Shown one piece after another: positions 47,367-56,700 of a DNA stretch of 64,000 bases. The position numbers and the translations under genes were made by a program. Position 1 is the first letter of the stretch. Every line of letters starts with the position of its first letter. The notes below the pieces were generated by a model. The model had not been told where the DNA came from. It was given only the letters and a program-made list of their open reading frames with translations, and ran no database searches. The stretch is from Oscheius tipulae (taxonomy: Eukaryota; Nematoda; Chromadorea; Rhabditida; Rhabditidae): assembly GCA_037178975.1 (NCBI GenBank), contig JASJZH010000005.1, positions 8,208,501 to 8,272,500 on the forward strand. Direction: 5' to 3'.

Positions 47367-47757
47367 TCATTTATTATGATCAGGGTCTAGGCGATCTCCG
47401 TCGTCTTCTTTCCCTTGGAGTTGTGGCTCTTGGACGACACCTTCTGGCTCTTTCCGCTCTTGGTACTCGTCTGACTCGACACTTTGTCCGCTATTCTGGC
47501 TCTTGCTGCTACCCTTCTTGCTCGACTTCCTGCTGGTCTTCTTCTTGTCAACAAGCTGGGGACGAAGGAGTCCCTCACAAGGCCTTCTCATAGGCAGAGC
47601 GACCTCAGGAGGACGGCGAACATCCTCAGCGACTCCACAACGGACGAAATGACGGTGGATGTGGTCGGGAGTGATGCAGATTCGACTCGAATGATGTTTT
47701 TCTAGACAGGCCTTGATGGCTCGAGTAGCGCCCTCGTTGAAGTTGAGAATGTGACAA
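47367..47757 (-). other. Unassigned 3' gene fragment
   Basis: An uninterrupted minus-strand frame reads GCHILNFNEGATRAIKACLE, HHSSRICITPDHIHRHFVRC, then a Lys/Ser/Glu-rich tail (KKTSRKSSKKGSSKSQNSGQ) and a stop at 47367. No ATG or upstream exon belongs to it. It looks like the final exon of a gene whose rest is missing. No family recognised. Confidence 0.35.
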
Positions 47758-47953
47758 CCACTCTTTTATTGAGTCAGGAACAGATCAGAATGATACAGGA
47801 ATACTTTATAACAAAAGGAGGTCGAAGGTCTAAAAATTGCCATAAAGGAGGAATAAAATTACCAAAAGGGGGTAAGAAGAATATGAAGCAACAACAACAA
47901 GAATCTCAACTTTTGACCTCGACAAGTACGTTATCTTCTTCCTGATTGGTGAT

Positions 47954-49376
47954 TTACTTCATAAAAACCTTGCTCAGGATGCTGAATTTCTCCTGATGTA
48001 GATTAATTATGTCTTCGGCAATTTTTGCGTCGTTCATGTATTCGTTACAGTAGCGGCCGAACATGGCGATAATTTCGTTTACTTTGATATCGATACGAGC
48101 CTAAAGTTCTTATTTTTCCTCACAACGAAAATGAAACTAACATCATTCAGCATCGAATTGTCTCTCGTGCGCAGGTTGACCTTTTCATTATTCATTTCGT
48201 GGGCTCCAATGACGAGAATGAAGTTGAATTGGGCCAGTTGGGCGTTTCTAACTTGCTTGTCCAGCTTATCGAGACAGTCCATGTCGAATTCAACCTAAAT
48301 TTTCGTTCAATATTGTCAAATCCAAAGAAATACCTTAAATCCAGCCTTGAAGACCTTGTTCTTGACGGTCTCAGCGTATTTGTTGCAACTCTTGTGAACC
48401 GTAATGATTTTAACCTAAAAATCACGATGAATATAAAAAGCAACTCGAGATACCTGACGAGGAGAGAGCCAGAAGGGCCATTTACCGGCGAATTTCTCCG
48501 TGTCTTGGACAGCCATGATTTTTCCGGTGTGACGAACATGGGGACCGCGACAGAGGTCGATCAGAGGACCACAGCGATAGACCGTCGTCGTGGGAGTCTT
48601 GACCTTCTCGTTCAGGATACGTACTTTAAACTCATTGTATCCGAACATCTTCAAGAGGTTTTCCTTGCTGACTTCCAGTCGCTCGAAGTTTTGGTTGTCC
48701 TGAATCTTTTTTGTGACAAAATCAAAAGGAAAAACACCTTGACAGCACATTTGATTAACTCCTCGAGCTTGAGGAAGTCCTCCTGGCTGATGGACTTCTC
48801 CTGAAGGGACATGTCGTAGTAGAATCCATCAGAAATCGGCGGTTCGTAGCAGAGATGACCTCCGCAGTATCGCTTTATAGCTTCTCCCATCACGTGAGCC
48901 GAACTATGCCAGAAGACCTGAATATTCATGAAATGGTAGCTACAAAAAACAAAGTACCTGTTCGGCTTCATCGTCATCGAACTTCAGGACCTGTAGGGTG
49001 GCATCTCCTTCGAAAGGACGGTCCAGATCCCAAACTTCGTCATTGACCTTGGCGATGACGGCATTGTCAGCCAGTCCTTTGGAAATCTTCTCGGCAATTT
49101 CTATCGGCTTTGTACGCCAAGCCTGGGCATCGAATTGCTTTCCGTCTGGAAGCGTAATTTTGATAGGAGTAGGGTACTGAATTCTGTGGTTTGAAGACGA
49201 TAGCAAAGACAAACCTTAGCGGCGATTTCGGCTTGATATTCGACCATCAGTTTGTCCCACAAGTCTATCCTATCCTGGATGAACTTCGGCCAAGGTTTCA
49301 TGTCACTTGCTGCTACGGCATAAGAAAAACAATGACTAACCGCCTTTTTGGGACCACTAGCTTCTTTTTCGGCCAT
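47954..49376 (-). CDS. Threonyl-tRNA synthetase-like protein lacking the catalytic core
   Basis: Seven minus-strand exons keep phase with canonical splice sites: 49376-49215, 49176-48958, 48917-48738, 48699-48454, 48414-48334, 48294-48142, 48100-47954, giving 395 aa (cytosolic ThrRS is about 720). Residues about 30-125 are the TGS/N1 domain ([20 protein letters not shown]). Residues about 125-260 are the editing domain: [11 protein letters not shown] and [16 protein letters not shown], so both His-x3-His and Cys-x3-His zinc/editing motifs are intact. Then [20 protein letters not shown] jumps, inside one exon, straight to the start of the anticodon-binding domain ([26 protein letters not shown]). 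Class II motifs 1-3 are all missing. The frame stays open upstream of the ATG with an RSLFCSFFRSIPATRLYSSA stretch resembling a mitochondrial signal. It could be an editing-only protein or a deleted duplicate. Confidence 0.85.
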
Positions 49377-49949
49377 TGCTGCAGAACTGTAAAGCCTAGT
49401 TGCTGGAATGCTTCGAAAGAAGGAACAAAAAAGAGATCGTGCTGCAAACGTCTTGACAACGTTAACTATAAACTGAAAAGACACAATTTCTTTTCTATTC
49501 GTTTCATACAAACTGAGAGGTGTGAGATACTGGGAGAAGACTAAAGTAGATACTGACAGCAGAAAAAAAGATTGAGGACGCGAACTCACTGAGACTTGTG
49601 CATGCTTTGACGAGATTCCTTTGATTATATACTAACCTGGGGTTATTTGAAGCTCTAGAAGTGTAAAACGACTGCTTGAACACTTATTCAGAGCAAAAAC
49701 TAGGTATTTATGTGGTGAACACCTCAGCTTGTGCGCGATTCACCAATCTGATGCAATAGCTCTCGAGAAGTGTTGCGAAATCGCATACGCTACTTTCAGG
49801 ATACAGAGATAAGCATTTTTGTAATAGACTGGATGAAAAATAGACGAAATAAGAACAATTGACAGAGACGGAAAATGGCAAGACAGAGCACTTTGCAAAA
49901 AAAAATTGAAGAGGTAATTAAATTTGAATTACGTGGCAATAACAAAGAA

Positions 49950-50280
49950 AATGAAGTTGTAACGGAAAAACTGTTTTTAGAAAAAGGAGTATGACTGGGG
50001 ATAGCAAAAGGATGTGAATGACTGGTGTAAGAGCTATGAAAATACTGATAACACTGCTTTTATGTAAAACCGATAAGCGAATAGTGGTTTATTGCCGACT
50101 GTCTCGTAAAATAATCGGTGAGAAGTAGTTTACATTGGATCAACTGGGTGAAGGCTGCCTTGTTAGGAAAAACAGCTATAATGAAGGATCATGCAAGGAA
50201 TGAAATGGATGTTATTAAACTAAACGGAAAAAAAAGATGAACCGGTAACGATAGTTCTCGCGTCCGCGATAGCTTGTTCT
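49950..50280. repeat. Repeat R1, copy c (331 bp)
   Basis: Nearly identical to the R1 copies at 37229-38117, from ATGAAGTTGTAAC to GATAGCTTGTTCT. It immediately precedes a second set of broken gene fragments. Confidence 0.85.
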
Positions 50281-50339
50281 AAAAGGTGGCTTGTCACGCG
50301 AGGAGTATTTAATACAGATTATTAGTGTGCTTAATCAAT

Positions 50340-51650
50340 TTTTATTCTTCAGGTGCCATACCTATTCCACTGACAAGACAGCTCGAGCATTTTCATGGTC
50401 GGGACTACCGTAAGCCTCTTGTCGGGAAGCTTTTCAAAGACGTTCAAGCGTATGGCGGTGATCTGGAGCTGATAAAAAGATACACCTCGTCAACAAGATC
50501 TTCACGGTTTCGACAAAACGACTGACAAGCACAAAGCTGTCATGGAGCCCTACGCGAAGAGCATCGATTGGAGCGATCTGAAGGCCGTTAAGGAACACTT
50601 GAAAACGTTTTCGACGTACAAAACAGAAACTACCGAGAAATGCAACTACATTCAGGAAGAGGTCTACAAGAAGCTGGAAAAAAAGGCTCCCTGGATGAAG
50701 GTCAATCCGTGCACGCTGCGCTGCACTGCTACTATCTCAGGTAAAACCTTCAGATTCCAATTGCCATCTGACTATTTACAAGAATAAGTGTGTTCCGGCT
50801 GGAGAGGAAGCACGTAAGATGTTCTGTAACGGTTTCAAAAACAAAAAAACAAAAGAGCAAGGGAAAGAGAAGAAGAATTCTAGATCCAAGGCATAAAGTA
50901 CAGCGAGGAACAGTTGGCTCTGACGAATTCGTCAGACTTTATGTATCGGGACCTCTGCAACATCTTTCACAGTGGGGCCGTGCTGCAGCACATGGTCAAG
51001 TACAACTACTCCATGACATGAATCTGCATGATGCTCTTCCTGTTCTCAAAGCTCTTCTGCTCATTTTGACCGAGCTGAAGAAAGATTGCGGCAATATGAC
51101 ATTCCAATTTGTGAACTCTCCCGAAGAGTTTGCAACGAAGTTCTCTCTTGGACCAGACGCTTTCGAAGCCGCTCTTCTGAAGATGATCGGGATCACTTCG
51201 CCAGATTTCGACGTGCAATGGAAGGTTGAAGCAAAGTGGCTGAAGAACGAAAAACTCATTTCTTCAGTCAAGCTGTCATTAGAATTTTGTGCCTTTTCTC
51301 TGTTATTTTGCTTCGCATCCTTGCTCTTACCTCATATATTTTTGCTCGAACTGTTTATTGATCGAAAATTTCAAAGATTCTTGAAGCGAATGTCCGGACT
51401 TTTTTTTCGACTATGTGTTCTATATGGGTCTTGTAGAGAAAAACGTGCTGATTACGGGGGTGTACTTCTTTTTTGTTTTATCATCGATTATCATCAAAAT
51501 AGAAGCCCGCAAAATTGCTACTCCAGAACAAAAGTTACCATTTACCGAGAAGCTTTCTCGGCAGTAAATGTCAGCCTTGTCTCGACAAGTCACGCGCTTT
51601 TAGGCAAGGCTAATTCCAGAGAAAAGAATAATGAGTCAAAGTTCTAGCTT
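50340..51650 (+). pseudogene. Second mosaic of broken gene fragments
   Basis: From 50362 to 50616 the DNA matches 40351-40606 closely (YGGDLELIKRYTSS in the same broken frame; AVMEPYAKSIDWSDLK). The next part (50617-50787) reads QEEVYKKLEKKAPWMKVNPC and CTATISGKTFRFQLP, with a possible donor GTAAAA. From 50896 to 51016 it matches the 45.65-45.86 kb frame in opposite orientation. The 51000-51270 part reads NMTFQFVNSPEEFATKFSLG and ITSPDFDVQWKVEAKWL, coding-like but unidentified. The joined long frame 50790-51647 mixes these in the wrong register, so it is not a real protein. Confidence 0.5.
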
Positions 51651-51659
51651 CTGGTAGCA

Positions 51660-52330
51660 TGTTGCTCCTTTATTTCTAGACAATTACTCAGAAAAGAAGT
51701 TGAATGCATTCCAATTGCTTCAGAAACGAATTTACCCTGGGTTAAGGCGTTCAATAATCTCCCCCACAGTTTGCACTCCATAGACTAGAGATTTGCACCC
51801 AAAATAGTTTCTTAAGATGCTCTTATGGAATGAGGTTGTTTCGTTTTTACTGTGGAACAGTTTCACCTTGAAATGGTACTTCGAAACTAATGTTACGTCT
51901 TATTTCTGACTTAAAAAGGCTCAATCTTGGAGCTTTTTTGCAGAAACTGAAAGCAATCTCGAATTGCTACGACTTGTCAAATTATCTGAATTTTAACTTT
52001 TGCTAACTTGAAAAGGGTCCGGACACTCGCTTTAAGTCAAAAAAAGAGGGAAGACAACAAAAACACAAAACTTCACGACTATCACTGAGGGTTTACAGTG
52101 ATATGACCGCAAATAATTTCGCCTATTAACGAAACTTGCAGAGCACCTGTACAGAAACATCTCTAGTTGAGAAGAAGACGCCGATGCGCTCACAATGTCA
52201 AAGAAGGTCCCGTAAAAGAAATCGTATGCCGAAATTAAGGAACTGGCATAGATATAAATATGGAAAATGCTGCTTCTTTCACAGCGAGCTATAGTCATAG
52301 AGTAATAAGACCGGCTCAAAACATCGTGCT
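51660..52330. other. Intergenic stretch
   Basis: No supported gene. A segment near 52195-52240 resembles the second exon of the small secreted-peptide gene at 52338-52593 (GGACCTTCT core with similar flanks), so it may be a degenerate duplicate. Confidence 0.3.
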
Positions 52331-52337
52331 GCGGCAT

Positions 52338-52593
52338 TCACAATGCTAGAGAAGGTCCCGAAAAAGAAAACGTATGCGCTCTTCTGACGTATCCAAGACC
52401 ACCTTCATTTACGTTCGGAGTCAATAACATCTGAAGCAAGTTTTTCCTGTCTAAAAACTTTTATCGAAAAGAGACAGAGAGAAATACCGGACAGTTTCCC
52501 AGTAGAGCAGCTTTTGATTCCTTTGGTAGTCAGCTCCATTCCAAAGGAGGAGATGGTCGAGAGGATGAGGACGAGAAAAAAGTAACGGAACAT
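52338..52593 (-). CDS. Small secreted protein, candidate neuropeptide precursor (72 aa)
   Basis: Two minus-strand exons, 52593-52488 and 52450-52338, flank a 37-nt intron and join in phase 1. The ATG lies 13 nt after CACTTCAG, a probable trans-splice acceptor, and TTATAAAAGG lies further upstream. Residues 1-18 are a signal peptide (MFRYFFLVLILSTISSFG). The middle is small and polar with one Cys. The C-terminus reads GGLGYVRR then AHTFSFSGPSLAL, so cleavage at the dibasic RR would release a 13-residue peptide. No C-terminal amidation Gly is present. This layout fits a neuropeptide-like precursor, but I do not recognise the peptide family. Confidence 0.5.
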
Positions 52594-52844
52594 GGTAGTT
52601 ATTGTTCTGAAGTGTCTATCGACTCCTTTTATAACATGTTTGGGAACGAGTCAAAACAGTGCCTGTTCACTCAGAAAACAGAGTTCCAAAACAATGAAAA
52701 GGCTTGACACCTGCCTTCGGAGCCTATCTGCTCTTTAAATATTCCTATTTCTGCCGAATGTTTTATGTGTTCAGTCTACCGTTTTGACTCATCCAGACTG
52801 TGTCTTTGATATAAATGTGTCAGAAGAAAGGGTCATACACCAGT

Positions 52845-53225
52845 ATGTTCCGCTACATCCGTCTCGTCCTTCTCCTCCCCACGATGTCTCCTCAATGAGG
52901 CAAAGTGTCAAGAAATGTTCGACTACCCAAGAATGTCCGACTGAAAGGACATATTTGCTTGGAAGCTGTTATATGATTTTTGGAAGAATCACGACAGAAA
53001 CATCGACTATGACTGTTAGAAGAACGGTTCCAGGAGAGTCTAATAAATTTTTTCCTCTGCTTTGTGTTCCTCGACTCTCTGTTCGACCCATACGTCGAAA
53101 ACAAAGCTTTTTACAAAAAAAAGGCACGACGGATTATGATCATCGCGGTCGAAAACCTTAGGAACCTGTTAGACAAATTTCGGACTTCGGCGGGCATCGA
53201 GCCTGAAACTCCTTGGCAGTGTTAG
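52845..53225 (+). pseudogene. Inverted, broken paralogue of the secreted-peptide gene plus an open frame
   Basis: At 52845 a + strand frame reads MFRYIRLVLLLPTMSPQ then stops; it resembles the MFRYFFLVLILSTISS start of the gene at 52593 in DNA and protein. The two point away from each other, 250 bp apart, so they look like an inverted duplication. Further on, 53013-53225 holds an uninterrupted frame (LDSLFDPYVENKAFYKKKAR, IAVENLRNLLDKFRTSAG, ending TPWQC) preceded by CTATGACTGTTAG. It has no start and no recognised family. Confidence 0.4.
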
Positions 53226-53703
53226 ATTCTCAGGCAACGATGCTAACTATTGAAAAGGGCGTACCCGTACTGTCTCGTTTGAATAATAAACAATTTTTAA
53301 AATATTTCTAGAAAAAAGCTATGCTTTCGCCTGTACATGTAAGGATTGACTTATACGAAGTGATGTTCTTGTCCTTTCCATCAGACTTTCCCAGTTCCAG
53401 TGATGCCAATTCAACTTTTGTATTTTTGTATTTTGTCTGCATGCCAGGTAGAGATAGAGATAGTAAGAAAAAAGAAATTAATAAAGAACTTTATTACGCA
53501 TTGGTAAAAGAGAGTCGAGATCAAGAACCACGTTTTAGGAAAATAAGTATTGAGCCATGTGAGAAAGTTGAGCATATAAAGCACAGGGGGTGGGGTACAC
53601 ATCACAACAAAGGGACCCGTATTTTCCTTCGTACATGTATCACAGTTTGCTCATTCTAAATGATATGGCTCTGTAAGTGAAACCCCCTATTTTATGAAGT
53701 AAT

Positions 53704-56700
53704 CTAGTCGAGACGCGGCTGTAGTCTGACCGGGGGTGTGGGTGGCGGTGGCGGCGGCAGAAGTGGATTGAGAGAGTCCAACGCCTCCTTTGAGTACTCC
53801 GAGCTATGATCACCGTCTCCTCGTCTCGTGGACGCTCTCGTCGGCAGTCTTCTCGATTCCGAGGAGTGCTCAATCTCACAGGACGGCGTCGCGGTTAGCT
53901 TCGTCTTGCACGGCGGGCCCCAGAACGAGAGCACGGTCGGGAGGAAGACCAGTCCACAGAAGGCTCCACCCAGACCCATTGTCAAGAGCATGCGAAAGAA
54001 GTAGACTTTGAAGAAGGGCGAGTGGGCAAAGGCCAGCATCAGAGTTCCGAGCAGAGCTGAAATGTAGGGATTACTATAATTACTCTAGATTGTCGAAAAT
54101 ACGGGTTTTTGCGGGTCAAGAGAGCATCTTTGAACCTTTTATCTTTCGATGTCCTGTGAAGTTGTAGCCCTTGATCAGCTCTAGAACTTTGCAAAACATC
54201 GAAAAGTCCGAAAGTGAGCCCGAAAATCTTGCGTACACAATTGCGTATCGCGCGCCAGAAATACGCCCTTGCGTAAATAGTCTGTTCAGAAATAATGGAG
54301 CATTTTTTAATTTTCCGCGTCAAACATCTACGCCTGCGGGTCCGGCAGCAATTTGAAATTTCCAAAAGATTGATTTCCGAAAATGTTGTTTTTCGAAAAG
54401 ATAATTGCGTATTTTGCTATACTTCTGTGCAACTATTTTACACTGTTCAGATGAACAAAACTCACAGGTCAGAGTGACTCCACACAGAATAGTTGGTCCT
54501 GCCTTGACGAAACCATCTTTGGCCCGGTCTAGCCTCGTCTTCTCGGCACTGTTCAAAAAGGCCATTACCATCGGGATGGTGAACTCGGTCGACGTGGCCA
54601 CGGCCATCAGCAGATTAACAGCACTGATGTTGTTAATCTCCAGATTCCAGACGGCCAGCATGACCACGTTGAAGATCAGATTGAAGAGACAGGTGAGAAC
54701 TGAAAATGAATATCTGTTTAGGCCGATTTTGTAAGACCAAGTATCGAGCCGAAAGTGCGCAGCAACCTTTGCTGTATAGCAAAGTCGGTAAGAAAATTGT
54801 CTGCGGGGCAGAAGCTCTCGGGCTCGATCCCCAATGTGTGTCAAAACGCTTCGTTTTCTCGCGGAAAGGTCGGAAAAACTTTTTTTTTCTGAGCCATAAG
54901 CAGCTGTCAGAGACATCAACATTGCGGAAAAGAATGACGAACTCACCGATAATGATAGCACTCCACGCGTCGAGGCCATTGAGCAGAAGAACAGAAAGGA
55001 AGAGTCCCGTCATGGCAAACACGAGCTGGTAAGCCGACTCTGTCCGGATTGTCAAGAACTGATCGTAGAAGACGTAGAAGACGCTATAGGGAAAGACCTT
55101 GACCGTGTTGTTCAATGCGTGCTCGATCTTTCTCGAGACCATTCGAGCTCCCTCGAGAGCCGCGATAAAGTCGGACGAGTTGCGCAGCGGGACGTGGAAG
55201 GTCATCATGTAGCTCGAGTCGACGTGTCCTCTTGGATCCATGTGTATGGCGTCGTGGAAGGCTGCTCGACCACTGAAAGATTCTCGTCATAGAGACAGAG
55301 AGACAGAGAAAGAGGGAGACAGAGAGACTGAGAGACTGAGGGACAGAAAGAGGGAGACAGAACCTTATACTCACCCTTGGACACAGTGCTCATTGGGCAC
55401 GTCCTCTGTGAACTGCTTCAGATGCTTATAGAAGATGTTCTTCGACGGCCGACCATCCGAAGTGAAGTGATCACAGGCATTACATTGCCTTCCTGGCACC
55501 CTTTGGCTACTCGGACAGTATTCGGGCTTTCCAGAAGACTTAGCCACTTTGCAGCAGTCATTCGACGGCGAGAGCCACTCGATGTAGCTGTCCAGCCAGT
55601 TTAAGACTTCGCCCTTCAGGTAGGTCTTCTTCGGATTGTCAACAGCCTGGGCAAGAATAGCTCCTACTGAGTCATCTGCGCAGCCTCCTAGCGTACACAT
55701 TTTGTCCTGCCAGTACTTGTCACTGAAGTCTATATCTCCCTGGATGACAAAGTAGACTGGCGGTCCGACGTTCATGTACTTGTCCATGTTCTTGAAGTGG
55801 ATCTGCACGTAACTGTCCTCCGGGACGGCCATCTTCCTGTCGAGACCCATCTCGATTCGGGGGAAGGCCACTGGGGAGCAGCAGAAGAAGAGACAGACGA
55901 GACCGATCTGAAATCAGGGGTTTCAGTAGAGAAGGGTTATTTATCTCTCTGTCTCTCAGTGCCTTTGTCTCACTGTCTTTGACTCACAATAAAGATTCGG
56001 ACCGGGGTAGACATCAAGTAGGGGGCGCAGTAGTCCATGACCTCTTCGACGTAGCCACGCTCCACAGGTTCCGGCAGATCCATCTCATAGCCCATGCAGC
56101 ACAGAATCTCCGACTTGCCTTCCTCTTCTCTTTTCAAGTCCCAGACACAGACTGGCAGGAAGACGGTACAGTGGAAGACGAATTGGAAGGTGATAGAGAG
56201 GGCGGCCATCAGTGAGAACGAGCGGACGGCTGGGACAGGACTGAAGGCTCCGACACAGAAGATGACTCCCTGCGCGACGGCACAGGTCAACATCGTCGGC
56301 AGGACATTGCTACAGATTCGATAGAGTCGTACGTTCATAGCCTCTCCCGGGAAGGTCGGCTGCGATTGGATGGCTCGAATGGTGAGGAACATCCTGTTGG
56401 ATCCAAGGAACAGAGTCACAAAACACTGAACGACGATGGCTGTTGACGGGACTGCATTTCCGTAGAGTGACAGGATTCCAATCGAACTGAAAATGATAGT
56501 TTCAGCAAAAAGTTTTCTCTTCTCTGTATTGCAGCGCGGCCCAGCTGTAATGATCGACGGGAGTGCTGCGTGCCTTCTCACAATGGAGCAGTCGGTAAGA
56601 GGGCCGGCTACGGAGTAAAGATTGTAAAAATATGAAAACTAGCTTTTTTGATGCAAAAACAAAACAGATTGTTTCGGATTCGACTCCGGGGGAACAACAA

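Noticed and set aside
50790-51647. 285-codon plus-strand ORF taken as one protein
   Set aside because: Its first part is the wrong frame of a fragment matching 45.7 kb, and its last part is hydrophobic AT-rich read-through; it mixes unrelated pieces.
53790-54011. Plus-strand ORFs across NPC1
   Set aside because: All plus-strand frames between 53.7 and 59.7 kb are shadows of NPC1 exons.
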